DNA of 64,000 bases from Rhodospirillales bacterium (lineage in GTDB: Bacteria > Pseudomonadota > Alphaproteobacteria > ATCC43930 > CGMCC-115725). Location: contig CANJCB010000009.1 in the NCBI GenBank assembly GCA_947473305.1, positions 62,001 to 126,000 of the forward strand, read 5' to 3'. The notes under the pieces were generated by a model. That model was not told the DNA's origin, did not search any database, and saw only the letters and a program-made list of their open reading frames with translations. The stretch's first letter is position 1; each line of letters begins with the position of its first letter. Position numbers and translations under genes: made by a program. Positions 38,279-47,472 of the stretch are shown piece by piece.

Positions 38279-39399
38279 ATGAAACGATCGAGCATCTCGC
38301 TTTTCGCCCTGGCCGCGCTGGCGGCCGTGGCGGCGGGTCCGGCCTTCGCGCAGGACATCAATATTGCGACGGTTGGACCGATCACTGGCAAATTGCCCCC
38401 TTCGGCGAACAGATGAAGCGCGGCGCCGAAATGGCGGTGGCGGATATCAACGCCAAAGGTGGCCTGCTCGGGAAGCAATTGAAGCTGAGCGTGGGTGACG
38501 ACGCTTGTGATCCGAAACAGGCTGGTGTGGTAGCCAACCAGATGGCGAACGAGAAAGTGGTCTTTGTCGCGGGGCATTTCTGTTCGTCTTCGTCGATCCC
38601 GGCATCGATCGTCTACAACGAGCACGGCATGCTTCAGATCACGCCAGCTTCGACCAGTCCGGACTTGACCGACGATGCATCGAAAAAAGGCTGGAACAAC
38701 ATCTTCCGCACCTGCGGACGTGATGACGCTCAGGGCGCGGTCGCTGGTAAATATCTCGCTACTAAATATAAGGGCAAGGCGGTCGCGATCATCGACGACA
38801 AATCATCCTATGGTAAAGGCCTTGCCGCTGAGACTCGGAAAGCGATGAACGCTGCAGGTCTCAAGGAAAAAATGCGTGAGTCCATTAATCAGGGTGACAA
38901 AGATTTTTCCGCTCTCATCAGCAAGATGAAGCAGAACAATATTCAGGCGATGTATCTCGGCGGCTATCACACGGAAGCGGGACTTCTCGTCCGGCAGGCG
39001 CGTGAACAGGGCTTGAAGGCCCAACTCGTTTCGGGCGATGCATTGGTGACGGATGAGTTTTGGCAGATCACGGGAGCCGCAGGCGAGGGGACGATGATGA
39101 CCTTCGGGCCGGATCCTCGAAACCTATCAACGGCAAAGGATATTGTCGCGAAATTCAAAGCGCAGGGCTACGATCCTGAGGGGTATACGCTCTACACCTA
39201 TGCGGCGGTGCAGGTGTTTTTTGATGCGGCGACCAAGGCGAAGTCGGTCAAGGTGGACGATGTTTCCAAGGCGCTCCATGCCAACAAGTTCAACACCGTG
39301 ATCGGCCCCATTGGGTTCAATCCTAAGGGCGATATACTTAATCCAGAATATGTTTGGTTCGTCTGGAAAGGCGGAAAATATTCGGAAATGAAAGGCTAG
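38279..39399 (+). pseudogene. livK: Branched-chain amino acid ABC transporter substrate-binding protein (LivK type), interrupted by a one-base frameshift
   Basis: A signal peptide (KRSSISLFALAALAAVAAGP, cut after AFA) and the family start QDINIATVGPITG run from 38279 to a stop at 38414-38416. The remaining 328 residues (RGAEMAVADINAKGGLLGKQ onward to GGKYSEMKG) continue from 38413 in another frame. One missing base between about 38389 and 38400 joins them. Adding C after ITG gives ITGQIAPFGEQMKRG, and adding C to the C5 run at 38396-38400 gives ITGKLPPFGEQM; both suit the family. A sequencing or assembly error in the C-run, or a true recent mutation, would both explain it. The rest of the gene looks intact. 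Codon use is more AT-rich than in livHMGF. Confidence 0.85.
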
Positions 39400-39423
39400 T
39401 TTCCGATAGTTCCGAAAACGAAC

Positions 39424-39455
39424 GGCCCCCGCGACATTGCCGCGGGGGTTTTTCT
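39424..39455 (+). terminator. Intrinsic terminator after livK
   Basis: An 8-base GC stem (CCCCCGCG with CGCGGGGG) with a 7-base loop is followed by TTTTTCTTT. This is a textbook terminator ending the liv transcript. Confidence 0.9.
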
Positions 39456-39484
39456 TTGCCGAAGTCTGGGGCTGGCATCCGCGC

Positions 39485-39512
39485 AAAGAAAAACGCGCTC
39501 CCGAAGGAGCGC
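39485..39512 (-). terminator. Intrinsic terminator after mucR
   Basis: A 9-base stem (ACGCGCTCC with GGAGCGCGT) with a 4-base loop, read on the minus strand, is followed by TTTTTCTTTG. It lies 28 bases beyond the mucR stop and back to back with the livK terminator. Confidence 0.85.
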
Positions 39513-39539
39513 GTCGTCAGAGAAAAGCGCGTGTGTGGA

Positions 39540-39992
39540 CTATTTCTTGGACGAGCCGCGCTTGCCCGTGGGGCGACCGGTGCCGCGGCCCAATCCGATC
39601 TTCTTGGCGAAAGCCGAGCGCTGCTGCGCGTAATTCGGCGCCACCATGGGATAATCGGCGGGTAGGCCCCACTTGGCCCGGTATTCGTCCGGCGTCATGT
39701 TGTAGGTCGAGCGAAGATGACGCTTCAGCATCTTCAGCTTCTTGCCGTCTTCCAGGCAGACCAGATAATCCGGCGTGATGGACTTGCGCACAGTAACGGC
39801 GGGCTTCAGCGGCTCTGGTTTTGTTTCGACCGGCTGCTGATCCAATGTTCTAAGCGAAGAGTAAACCGCGGTGATTACATCCGCGAGCTGCGCCGTCGGC
39901 AAGGAATTGTTGCTGACATAGGCGGCAACCACATCCGCCGTCATTCGCAGCAGTTCTTCGTCGGCGATCTTATTGGCGACTGGGTCGGCCAT
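39540..39992 (-). CDS. mucR: MucR/Ros-family transcriptional regulator with degenerate zinc finger
   Basis: This 150-residue protein matches MucR through the N-terminal helical oligomerisation region (LLRMTADVVAAYVSNN) and the DNA-binding region KMLKRHLRSTYNMTPDEYR followed by KWGLPADYPMVAPNYA. In Ros the finger uses two Cys and two His. Here only Cys79 and His92 are in place: the second Cys position is Asp82 (CLED) and the second His position (about 96-97) is Thr-Tyr. Some MucR homologues fold without zinc, so it may still bind DNA. MucR proteins are H-NS-like silencers of AT-rich DNA, and the gene sits beside an AT-rich spacer. Confidence 0.93.
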   Translation of the reverse strand: MADPVANKIADEELLRMTADVVAAYVSNNSLPTAQLADVITAVYSSLRTLDQQPVETKPEPLKPAVTVRKSITPDYLVCLEDGKKLKMLKRHLRSTYNMTPDEYRAKWGLPADYPMVAPNYAQQRSAFAKKIGLGRGTGRPTGKRGSSKK

Positions 39993-40394
39993 TATGGTAA
40001 ACCTCAGATAAATGTCAGGACTCGCGAGGATAATTGCAGAGTGATCTTATCATGTCAACCAGGAGATATAAGACAAAGAGTATTGAACATTTCACAGTTG
40101 GAATTGCCTTCGAATTCAGCGCTAATTTATGCGGCTCTGATGAAAAATGCGGCTGATGTCCCTTTGAGAAACCAAGTTGAAAGAGATGTTAGTCATGCAC
40201 TCTTTCAGTGCAATCCATGCCTCACCTCCCGTATTACCGGCTTGTTGTTGGAGGAACGGAAAGTTAAAGGGGCGATTGACCGGAATAGTAGACGCGATCA
40301 ATCCGCATGACGCCAATGCTTGTGGGTCGCTGGCAGCTAGATGCGACATCTGGTAGAGTGCGGCCCTTGTCACCGTTCCATTTCCAGAAGTCCG
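39993..40394. other. AT-rich intergenic region between mucR and rpiB
   Basis: This 402-base spacer is the only stretch over 300 bases without a confident gene. It is clearly AT-rich (24 of 60 bases are G or C in 40081-40140). The part next to 39993 should carry the mucR promoter, and MucR commonly regulates itself through such DNA. A short open frame at 40140-40310 (56 codons, starting MKNAADVPLRNQ) has no recognisable family or ribosome binding site and is not called as a gene. No hairpin, tRNA or riboswitch was found. Confidence 0.5.
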
Positions 40395-40826
40395 ATGCCC
40401 GAGACCATTGCCATAGCTTCCGATCATGCCGGTTACGAGTTGAAGTCGATCCTGGTGGCCGAGTTAAAGGCGCTGGGTTTCGATGTGCTCGACCTCGGCA
40501 CGAACGGTCCTGCCTCGGTCGACTACCCGGACTACGCCGACGCGCTCGCCGGGGCGCTTGCCGAGGGGCGGGCCAGGCGCGGGGTGGCGATCTGCGGGAC
40601 CGGGATCGGCATTTCCATCGCGGCGAATCGTCATCGTCACGTCAGGTCCGGACTTTGCCATGATGGAACGACCGCACGCCTCGCGCGCCAGCATAACGAC
40701 GCCAATGTGCTGGCATTGGGCGCCCGGGTGGTTGGCACCGAGACGGCGAAGGATTGCCTGAAGGTCTTCCTCAGCACCGAATTCGAAGGCGGTCGCCACA
40801 CCGGGCGCATCGTCAAGATGTCCTGA
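40395..40826 (+). CDS. rpiB: Ribose-5-phosphate isomerase B
   Basis: This 143-residue enzyme interconverts ribose 5-phosphate and ribulose 5-phosphate. The substrate loop ASDHAGYELK, the catalytic Cys67 in ICGTGIGISIAAN and the DANVLALGARVVG segment are all present. The expected HPGVRAAL stretch reads HRHVRSGL, a mild deviation. The start at 40395 is chosen because the family begins right there (TIAIASDHAG). It lies 71 bases before glyA, the usual alphaproteobacterial neighbour, and the product is also the precursor supply for riboflavin made downstream. Confidence 0.96.
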   Translation: MPETIAIASDHAGYELKSILVAELKALGFDVLDLGTNGPASVDYPDYADALAGALAEGRARRGVAICGTGIGISIAANRHRHVRSGLCHDGTTARLARQHNDANVLALGARVVGTETAKDCLKVFLSTEFEGGRHTGRIVKMS

Positions 40827-40897
40827 TTTTTCCCATTTCTTCCCCGTTCTTCCCGTAAGTTCCCCCGAACCTCCCGTAAGAAGGCCACTTTCGCCAG

Positions 40898-42202
40898 ATG
40901 TCCCTCGCCAAAGCCGCTCCCGCCGCCCATTCGAATTTCTTCAGCGCCTCTCTCGCCGAGACCGATCCGGAACTCGGCAAGGTTGTGCGCGGCGAACTCG
41001 ACCGGCAGCAGCACCAGATCGAACTCATCGCTTCGGAAAACATCGTGTCCCGCGCCGTTTTGGAGGCGCAGGGCTCGGTGCTGACCAACAAATATGCCGA
41101 GGGTCTGCCGGGCAAGCGCTACTACGGCGGTTGCGAGATCGTCGATATCGCAGAGCAGATGGCGATCGACCGGGCAAAGCAGCTCTTCGACTGCTCCTTC
41201 GCCAACGTCCAGCCGCATTCCGGCGCCCAGGCCAATCAGGCCGTGTTCCTGGCGCTGCTGAAGCCCGGTGATCCGGTTCTGGGCATGTCGCTCGCCGCGG
41301 GCGGCCATCTCACTCATGGCGCGCCGCCGAACCTCTCGGGCAAATGGTTCAAGGCGCTGCAATACGGCGTGCGCAAGCAGGACGCCCAGATCGACTTCGA
41401 CGAGATCGAGGAGATCGCCCAGCGCGAGAAGCCGAAGCTGATCATCGCCGGCGGCTCCGCCTATCCGCGCATCATCGACTTCGCCCGTTTCCGCAAGATC
41501 GCGGACAGCGTCGGCGCCTTCTTCATGGTGGACATGGCCCATTTTGCAGGCCTGGTGGCGGGCGGCGTCTATCCGAGCCCCCTGCCGCATGCCCATGTGG
41601 TGACCACGACGACCCATAAGACGCTTCGGGGGCCGCGCGGCGGCCTGATCCTTTCCCGCGACGAGGACATCGGCAAGAAGATCAACAGCGCCGTCTTCCC
41701 CGGTCTTCAGGGCGGGCCGCTCATGCATGTGATCGCCGGCAAGGCGGCCTGTTTCGGCGAGGCGCTGAAGCCCGAGTTCAAGACCTATGCGAAGGCCGTC
41801 GTGGAGAATGCCCAGGTCCTTGCCTCGACCCTGGCCGAGGGGGGGCTCGCCATCGTCTCCGGCGGGACAGACTCGCATCTGATGCTGGTCGATCTGCGGC
41901 CGAAGCAGGTCACGGGCCGGATCGCCGAGATGGCGTTGGAGCGCTCCGGCATCACCTGCAACAAGAACGGCATTCCTTTCGATCCCGAGAAGCCCACCAT
42001 CACTTCCGGCGTGCGGCTCGGCACCCCAGCGGCGACGACCAGGGGCTTCGGGACCGAGGAATTCCGGCAGGTCGGCAAGTTGATCGTGGAAGTGCTCGAC
42101 GGGCTCCAGGGGAGCGGTGAGGGCAATCCCGCGGTGGAGGCGGAGGTGAAGCGGAAGGCGAAGGCGCTCTGCGACGCCTTTCCGATCTACCCCGGCCTCT
42201 GA
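40898..42202 (+). CDS. glyA: Serine hydroxymethyltransferase
   Basis: This 434-residue PLP enzyme converts serine and tetrahydrofolate to glycine and 5,10-methylene-tetrahydrofolate, the main one-carbon source. The PLP lysine is Lys241 in [14 protein letters not shown]. The folate and serine sites are seen in [31 protein letters not shown] and [12 protein letters not shown]. The leader between rpiB and glyA is pyrimidine-rich (repeated TTCCC) with no glycine-riboswitch features. Length and sequence are normal for the family. Confidence 0.98.
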   Translation: MSLAKAAPAAHSNFFSASLAETDPELGKVVRGELDRQQHQIELIASENIVSRAVLEAQGSVLTNKYAEGLPGKRYYGGCEIVDIAEQMAIDRAKQLFDCSFANVQPHSGAQANQAVFLALLKPGDPVLGMSLAAGGHLTHGAPPNLSGKWFKALQYGVRKQDAQIDFDEIEEIAQREKPKLIIAGGSAYPRIIDFARFRKIADSVGAFFMVDMAHFAGLVAGGVYPSPLPHAHVVTTTTHKTLRGPRGGLILSRDEDIGKKINSAVFPGLQGGPLMHVIAGKAACFGEALKPEFKTYAKAVVENAQVLASTLAEGGLAIVSGGTDSHLMLVDLRPKQVTGRIAEMALERSGITCNKNGIPFDPEKPTITSGVRLGTPAATTRGFGTEEFRQVGKLIVEVLDGLQGSGEGNPAVEAEVKRKAKALCDAFPIYPGL

Positions 42203-42238
42203 GGCGGGGTTCGGGGCAGGGGATCAAGGAGGGGGAAG

Positions 42239-42697
42239 ATGCGCTGTCCGTTCTGCGGAACTGAGGATACACAGGTCAAGGATTCGCGGCCGACCGACGA
42301 TAGGGGCGCGATCCGGCGCAGGCGGTTCTGCCCCAATTGCGCGGCGCGTTTCACCACTTTCGAGCGGGTGCAGCTGCGTGAGTTGACCGTCGTGAAGAAG
42401 AACGGCCACCGGGAACCCTTCGATCGGGAGAAGCTCGCCCGGTCCATCCATACCTCGCTGCGCAAGCGGCCGGTGGAGCCGGAACGGGTTGAGCGGGTCA
42501 TCAATTCCATCGTCCGGCAGCTCGAAAGCTCGGGCGAAAGCGATATCCCGAGCGATCTCATCGGCGGCCTCGTGATGGAAGCTCTTGCCAGCCTCGATCA
42601 GGTTGCCTATGTCCGTTTTGCATCGGTCTATCGGAATTTCCGCGAGGCCAAGGACTTTGGTGAGTTCGTCGGGCGCATCGGCGTGGACGGCGATTAA
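42239..42697 (+). CDS. nrdR: Transcriptional repressor NrdR
   Basis: This 152-residue repressor of ribonucleotide reductase genes has a zinc ribbon ([15 protein letters not shown] and [15 protein letters not shown]) and an ATP-cone domain ([20 protein letters not shown]) that senses dATP/ATP. No nrd gene is in the window, so its NrdR-box targets lie elsewhere. It stands between glyA and ribD, the conserved position, with AGGGGG-rich sequence 8 bases before the ATG. Confidence 0.97.
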   Translation: MRCPFCGTEDTQVKDSRPTDDRGAIRRRRFCPNCAARFTTFERVQLRELTVVKKNGHREPFDREKLARSIHTSLRKRPVEPERVERVINSIVRQLESSGESDIPSDLIGGLVMEALASLDQVAYVRFASVYRNFREAKDFGEFVGRIGVDGD

Positions 42698-42707
42698 GGA
42701 CTGACAG

Positions 42708-43802
42708 GTGTCTGACATCGCGTATATGCGGGCTGCGCTGGCCCTTGCCCGGCGCGGCCTCGGAACGGTTTGGCCCAATCCGACCGTCGGCTGCGTCTTG
42801 GTCAAGGATGGCGCCGTGGTCGGCCGCGGCTGGACCCAGCCCGGCGGCCGTCCCCATGGCGAGACCGTAGCGCTCGACCGTGCCGGCGCGGCCGCGCGCG
42901 GCGCCACCGCCTATGTCAGCCTCGAACCCTGCTGTCATTGGGGAAAGACCCCGCCCTGCACCGATGCGTTGATCGCCGCCGGAGTCGCCCGAGTCGTTCT
43001 GCCCATCGAGGATCCCGACCCCCGTGTTTCCGGCCAGGGCATTGCCCGCCTGGAAGCCGCCGGCATCGAAGTGACCCGGGGCGTCTGCGCCGATGAGGCG
43101 AGAGAAATCAACGCCGGCTTCTTCTTGAAACTCCATGAAGAACGGCCGCTCGTCACCCTGAAGCTCGCAACGACCCTCGATGGCAAGATCGCGACTGCGA
43201 GTGGCGAGAGCAAATGGATCACGGGATCCCTGGCGCGCGATCGCGGTCATCTTCTCCGGGCGAACCACGATGCGGTGATGATCGGCGTCAATACCGCCGT
43301 GGCCGATGATCCTCAGCTGACCTGCCGTCTGCCCGGCCTCGAGCATCGGTCGCCGGTCAGGGTGGTGGTCGACAGCCGGTTGCGGCTTCCCCTGACCTCA
43401 AAGCTCGTGGCCGAGGCGGGCTCCGCCCCAACCTGGCTCGTCACCCGCCAGGACAACGATTCCTATCGGCGCGAGGCGTTCCAGTTGGCCGGGGTCGAGC
43501 TTATCGAGGTGCCGGCGACCGAGGCCGGCGTGGATCTGCGCGAGGCGATGCGGGAGCTGGCCCGGCGCGGCGTGACCCGAGTCCTGGCCGAGGGCGGGGC
43601 CGCATTGGCGGCCCAGCTCGTCCGTCTGGGGCTGGTCGACCGGATCGCCTGGTTCCGCGCGCCGAAGCTCATCGGCGGCGACGGCCGGGCGGGCGTGGCG
43701 CCCCTTGGTCTCGATCAGCTTTCCGGCGCTCCGGTCTTCGAACGGGTCTCTCTGGAGACCGTGGGTGAGGATGTGCTGGAAACATTGAAGCGCTCGGCTT
43801 AG
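42708..43802 (+). CDS. ribD: Bifunctional riboflavin deaminase/reductase
   Basis: This 364-residue protein deaminates and then reduces 2,5-diamino-6-ribosylamino-pyrimidinone 5'-phosphate. The N-terminal deaminase has the zinc ligands in PHGETVAL and EPCCHWGKTPPC. The C-terminal reductase (from about 150) has TLKLATTLDGKIATASGESK and the NADPH-binding VLAEGGAALAAQLV. The GTG at 42708 is used as start; an ATG at 42726 is possible. It begins the rib operon, 10 bases after nrdR. Confidence 0.96.
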   Translation: MSDIAYMRAALALARRGLGTVWPNPTVGCVLVKDGAVVGRGWTQPGGRPHGETVALDRAGAAARGATAYVSLEPCCHWGKTPPCTDALIAAGVARVVLPIEDPDPRVSGQGIARLEAAGIEVTRGVCADEAREINAGFFLKLHEERPLVTLKLATTLDGKIATASGESKWITGSLARDRGHLLRANHDAVMIGVNTAVADDPQLTCRLPGLEHRSPVRVVVDSRLRLPLTSKLVAEAGSAPTWLVTRQDNDSYRREAFQLAGVELIEVPATEAGVDLREAMRELARRGVTRVLAEGGAALAAQLVRLGLVDRIAWFRAPKLIGGDGRAGVAPLGLDQLSGAPVFERVSLETVGEDVLETLKRSA

Positions 43803-43811
43803 CTTTGCTCC

Positions 43812-44405
43812 ATGTTTACCGGCATCATCACCGATCTCGGACAGGTTCGCGCCATCAGTGGCAGCGGCGACACGCGCTTTCGCATCGGAACGGGCTATGA
43901 CACCGGGGACCTTGCGATAGGCGCGTCCGTCGCCCATTCCGGGGTCTGCCTCACTGTGATCGAGAAAGGCGGGGACTGGTTCGACGTCCAGGTCTCGGCG
44001 GAGACCCTCGCGCGCTCGACCCTTGGCGGCTGGCAAGTCGGGACGACGATCAATCTGGAACGCTCCCTGAAGCTCGGCGACGAGTTCGGCGGTCATATTG
44101 TGAGCGGCCACGTGGATGCGGTGGCGACCATCGTCGAACGCCGACCCGAAAACGAATCCGTGCGCTTCACCTTCGAGGTGCCGCCTGCTTATGCGCGGTC
44201 TATCGCGTCCAAAGGGTCCGTTGCGCTGAACGGCGTGTCCTTGACCGTCAACGAGGTCGAGGGCAATCGCTTCGGCGTGAACATCATTCCTCACACGCTG
44301 ACGGCGACGACCTTCGGGACGGCCAAGGTCGGCGATAAGATCAATTTCGAAATAGACATGCTCGCGCGCTACGTCGCCCGCCTGCTGGATAAGGACCTCC
44401 CATGA
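43812..44405 (+). CDS. ribE: Riboflavin synthase alpha subunit
   Basis: This 197-residue enzyme dismutates two 6,7-dimethyl-8-ribityllumazine molecules to riboflavin. It consists of two lumazine-binding repeats, each with the GxHSGVCLT / GVSLTVNEV type motif. The start MFTGIITDLGQV is diagnostic. Its last codon overlaps the ribBA/ribBX start by 4 bases (ATGA). Confidence 0.97.
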   Translation: MFTGIITDLGQVRAISGSGDTRFRIGTGYDTGDLAIGASVAHSGVCLTVIEKGGDWFDVQVSAETLARSTLGGWQVGTTINLERSLKLGDEFGGHIVSGHVDAVATIVERRPENESVRFTFEVPPAYARSIASKGSVALNGVSLTVNEVEGNRFGVNIIPHTLTATTFGTAKVGDKINFEIDMLARYVARLLDKDLP

Positions 44406-45529
44406 GCTTTATGGAAGTGACGTCCCCCATTGAGGACATCATCGAGGACGCGCGCAACGGGCGCATGTTCATTCTCGTCGACGACGAGGGCAGGGAAAAC
44501 GAGGGCGATCTCATCATCCCCGGCCAGATGGCGACCCCCGAAGCGATCAATTTCATGGCGAAACATGCGCGCGGGCTTATCTGCCTCGCCTTGACCAAGG
44601 CCAGGGTCGAGCAGCTGCGCATCCCGCTGATGCCGCAGCAGAACGCCTCGCGTCTCCAAACCGCCTTCACCGTCTCCATCGAGGCGCGGGAAGGGGTGAC
44701 GACCGGCATTTCCGCTCCCGACCGCGCCCGGACGATCAGCGTGGCCATCGATCCTTCGAAGGGTCCTGACGACATCGTGACGCCTGGCCATATCTTTCCC
44801 CTGATGGCGCGGGATGGCGGTGTGCTCGTAAGGTCTGGCCATACCGAGGCTGCCGTCGATATCGCGCGGCTTGCGGGGCTCAATCCTTCGGGCGTGATCT
44901 GCGAGATCATGAACGATGACGGCACCATGGCGCGCCGTCCCGATCTCATGACATTCGCCCAGTTCCATGGACTGAAGATCGCGACCATCGCCGATCTCAT
45001 CGCCTATCGCCGTCGCCACGACCGGATGATCGAGAAGAAGATCGAGACCCCCTTCGTCAGTCGCCACGGCGGCGAGTTCCAGCTTCATCTCTACGTCAAT
45101 ACCGTCGCCTATGCCGAGCATCTGGCGCTGGTGAAGGGCGATATCACGACGCCGGAGCCGGTGCTTGTCCGGATGCATTCGGTCAATGTGCTCGACGATG
45201 TCCTGGGATCCACGACGGGCGGGCAGGCGGGCGGGCGGGGCGGTGCCTTGGAATCCTCGCTCGAGGCGATCGGCAAGGAGGGCCGGGGCGTCGCGGTGCT
45301 CATCCGCGAATATTCACCGACGATTCTCTCCGACCGGCTTCGCGGCCTCGTCGAACGCAACGAGGCGGCCCCGGAATTGCGCGATTACGGTGTCGGCGCA
45401 CAGATCCTGCTGGACTTGGGGGTCAAGGACATGATCCTGCTGTCGAACCACGAACGGAATATCGTCGCGCTCGAAGGCTACGGCCTCAAGGTGGTCGGCC
45501 GGCGCGCCTTCCCCATATTGGAAAAATAG
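44402..45529 (+). CDS. ribB: 3,4-dihydroxy-2-butanone 4-phosphate synthase fused to a degenerate GTP cyclohydrolase II-like domain (RibBX type)
   Basis: Residues 1-205 are a complete RibB domain ([50 protein letters not shown]), which makes the four-carbon unit of the lumazine ring. Residues 210-375 follow the GTP cyclohydrolase II fold, but the catalytic zinc site is gone. Where RibA has GSxxCDCGxQL, this protein has [18 protein letters not shown]. No Cys occurs in the domain at all, and the EGRGVAVLI remainder is only partly canonical. It therefore should lack cyclohydrolase activity, like the RibX half of RibBX proteins, and a separate ribA is expected elsewhere. Confidence 0.93.
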   Translation: MSFMEVTSPIEDIIEDARNGRMFILVDDEGRENEGDLIIPGQMATPEAINFMAKHARGLICLALTKARVEQLRIPLMPQQNASRLQTAFTVSIEAREGVTTGISAPDRARTISVAIDPSKGPDDIVTPGHIFPLMARDGGVLVRSGHTEAAVDIARLAGLNPSGVICEIMNDDGTMARRPDLMTFAQFHGLKIATIADLIAYRRRHDRMIEKKIETPFVSRHGGEFQLHLYVNTVAYAEHLALVKGDITTPEPVLVRMHSVNVLDDVLGSTTGGQAGGRGGALESSLEAIGKEGRGVAVLIREYSPTILSDRLRGLVERNEAAPELRDYGVGAQILLDLGVKDMILLSNHERNIVALEGYGLKVVGRRAFPILEK

Positions 45530-45531
45530 CC

Positions 45532-45987
45532 ATGTCGGTGTCGACCCATATCCTTATCGTCGAGGCTCCCTACTACACCCATATCGGGGACGAGCTGATA
45601 AAGGGCGCCCTTCAGGCTTTGGGAGCGGCCGGCGCCACCCATGAGAAGATCACGGTGCCGGGCGCCTTCGAGATCCCCGCCGCCATCCATCTTGCCGCTT
45701 CCTCGCAGAATGCCGACGGCAAGCCGCATTACGACGGCTTCGTGGCCCTGGGCTGCGTCATCAGGGGCGAGACGACCCATTACGATTATGTGTGTCAGGA
45801 AAGCGCGCGCGGGCTCCAGGAACTGGCACTCTGGCACGATCTCGCCATCGGTTTCGGCATCCTGACCGTGGAGAACGAGGCTCAGGCATTGGCCCGGGCC
45901 GACATCAGCCGCAAGAACAAGGGCGGCGAGGCGGTGAAGGCCTGCCTTTCCATGATCGAGCTGAAACGCCGCTTCAGGCATATCTGA
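45532..45987 (+). CDS. ribH: 6,7-dimethyl-8-ribityllumazine synthase
   Basis: This 151-residue enzyme joins the four-carbon unit with 5-amino-6-ribitylaminouracil. The substrate loops [14 protein letters not shown] and [15 protein letters not shown] (with the catalytic His) and [14 protein letters not shown] are present. The N-terminal [18 protein letters not shown] replaces the more usual FN(x)EIT, a type seen in alphaproteobacterial RibH. It completes the rib gene set here (ribD, ribE, ribB/X, ribH); only an active ribA is missing. Confidence 0.97.
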   Translation: MSVSTHILIVEAPYYTHIGDELIKGALQALGAAGATHEKITVPGAFEIPAAIHLAASSQNADGKPHYDGFVALGCVIRGETTHYDYVCQESARGLQELALWHDLAIGFGILTVENEAQALARADISRKNKGGEAVKACLSMIELKRRFRHI

Positions 45988-46514
45988 TGGAAGATGAATC
46001 CAAGCCGCAGCGTCGCCCCGCGGGCCTGAAGCGCAGCGCTGCCCGGCTTGCCGCGGTCCAGGCGCTCTATCAGATCGAAGTGACGGATAGGCCCAGCTCC
46101 GGGGTGGTGACGGAATTCGTCAAGCATCGCCTCGGCCAGGAAATCGACGGCGAAAACTACGGCATGGCCGACAAGGCGCTTTTCGCCAATATCGTCGAGG
46201 GGGTCGAGCGCCGTCGGGAAGACCTCGACGGGATGATCTCCTCGGTATTGCCCTCCGATTGGCCGTTGGAACGCTTGGAGATCGTGCTGCGGGCTCTGCT
46301 GCGGGCGGGCGTCTACGAGCTCCTGGAACGCGCCGACGTGCCGGGCCGGGTGGTGGTCAGCGAATATGTGGATATCGCCCACGCCTTCTTTTCCGGCAAG
46401 GAGCCGGGGATGGCGAACGGCGTTCTCGACCGGCTGGCGCATACGCTGCGACCGGACGATTGGGAGAAAGGTCGCAATGGAGCGCGCCAGGGATCCCGCC
46501 CGCCCGCTGGGTGA
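45987..46514 (+). CDS. nusB: Transcription antitermination protein NusB
   Basis: This 175-residue all-helical RNA-binding protein partners with NusE (S10) at boxA in rRNA antitermination. The arginine-rich N-terminus (RSAARLAAVQALYQIEV) and the C-terminal VVVSEYVDIAHAFFSGKEPGMANGVLD are typical. It begins on the last base of ribH (TGATG). Its end overlaps thiL by 38 bases. Confidence 0.95.
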   Translation: MEDESKPQRRPAGLKRSAARLAAVQALYQIEVTDRPSSGVVTEFVKHRLGQEIDGENYGMADKALFANIVEGVERRREDLDGMISSVLPSDWPLERLEIVLRALLRAGVYELLERADVPGRVVVSEYVDIAHAFFSGKEPGMANGVLDRLAHTLRPDDWEKGRNGARQGSRPPAG

Positions 46515-47472
46515 GTTCGAGCGCATCGAGCGCTTTTTCATGCCCCTAGCGGCCCCGGGGGCTCTGGGCCTGCGCGACGACGCGGCGCTGATCGACGGAC
46601 CCGACGGGCAGCAATTGGTGCTCACGGCCGATGCCATCGTGGCGGGCGTCCATTTTCTGCCTGACGATCCGGCCGATCTGGTGGCGCGCAAGCTTCTGCG
46701 GGTGAATCTTTCAGATCTTGCGGCCATGGGGGCTGCCCCCTTGGGCTATCTGCTGACGACAGCTCTCCCTCGCGACCATGGCGATGCCTGGCTCGAGGCC
46801 TTCGCGCGCGGGCTGGCCGCCGATCAGGAAGAATTCGGCATCGCGCTTTTGGGAGGCGACTCGACGGGCACGCCGGGTCCCGCGAGCCTGTCTCTCACGG
46901 CGCTCGGTACCTTGCCCCGGGGCAGGGCCATTCGCCGGGGTGGGGGAAAGATCGGCGACAGCGTCTTTGTTTCCGGCACCATCGGCGATGCAGCGCTTGG
47001 GCTGAAGATCCTGACCGAGGGGCTGGAGGCCCCGCCAGCCGATCGGAGTTTTCTCGTCGGTCGCTATCACTTGCCGCAACCAAGGGTCGCGCTCGGACAG
47101 GGGCTGCACGGACTGGCCCATGCGATGCTCGATGTTTCCGACGGCCTGGTCGGCGATCTCCTGCATATCTGCGAGGTGTCGCGGGTTGGGGCGGTGATCG
47201 AGGCGGCGCTTGTCCCGCTCTCGCCTGCCGCGGCGGGTCTGGTCGAGGGGCGGTCCGACCGCTTCCGTGGATCGATTTTGACTGGAGGGGACGACTACGA
47301 ACTTCTCTTCACAGCGGGTCCCGAAGCCAGGGCGGATGTCCTGGCGCTCGGCCGAGACCTTGGCATCGAGATCACCGAGATCGGCCGCCTCGACGCCGGC
47401 GCCGGCGTCAGGGTCCTTGACCGGGACGGCGCGGAGATGACGATCGATGCAGTCGGGTGGCGTCATTTCTAG
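46477..47472 (+). CDS. thiL: Thiamine-monophosphate kinase
   Basis: This 331-residue kinase makes thiamine diphosphate, the last step of thiamine cofactor synthesis. The N-terminal GEFERIERFF, metal-binding LRDDAALI, and VNLSDLAAMGAAPLGYL and GGDDYELLFT regions are all characteristic. The ATG at 46477 follows GAGAAAGG and begins just before GEFERI. Coexpression with ribH and nusB is common in proteobacteria. Confidence 0.96.
   Translation: MERARDPARPLGEFERIERFFMPLAAPGALGLRDDAALIDGPDGQQLVLTADAIVAGVHFLPDDPADLVARKLLRVNLSDLAAMGAAPLGYLLTTALPRDHGDAWLEAFARGLAADQEEFGIALLGGDSTGTPGPASLSLTALGTLPRGRAIRRGGGKIGDSVFVSGTIGDAALGLKILTEGLEAPPADRSFLVGRYHLPQPRVALGQGLHGLAHAMLDVSDGLVGDLLHICEVSRVGAVIEAALVPLSPAAAGLVEGRSDRFRGSILTGGDDYELLFTAGPEARADVLALGRDLGIEITEIGRLDAGAGVRVLDRDGAEMTIDAVGWRHF

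Noticed and set aside
38279-39399. Programmed ribosomal frameshifting in livK
   Set aside because: There is no slippery heptamer with downstream structure typical of programmed shifts, and the family is not known to use it. A mutation or sequence error is simpler.
40140-40310. Possible 56-codon gene in the mucR-rpiB spacer
   Set aside because: It has no ribosome binding site, no known family and lies in AT-rich DNA that easily holds short frames.
40827-40897. Glycine riboswitch before glyA
   Set aside because: The leader is only 71 bases, pyrimidine-rich with repeated TTCCC, and has none of the paired aptamer features.
42698-42707. FMN riboswitch before the riboflavin genes
   Set aside because: There are only 10 bases between nrdR and ribD and no conserved RFN element in the operon.
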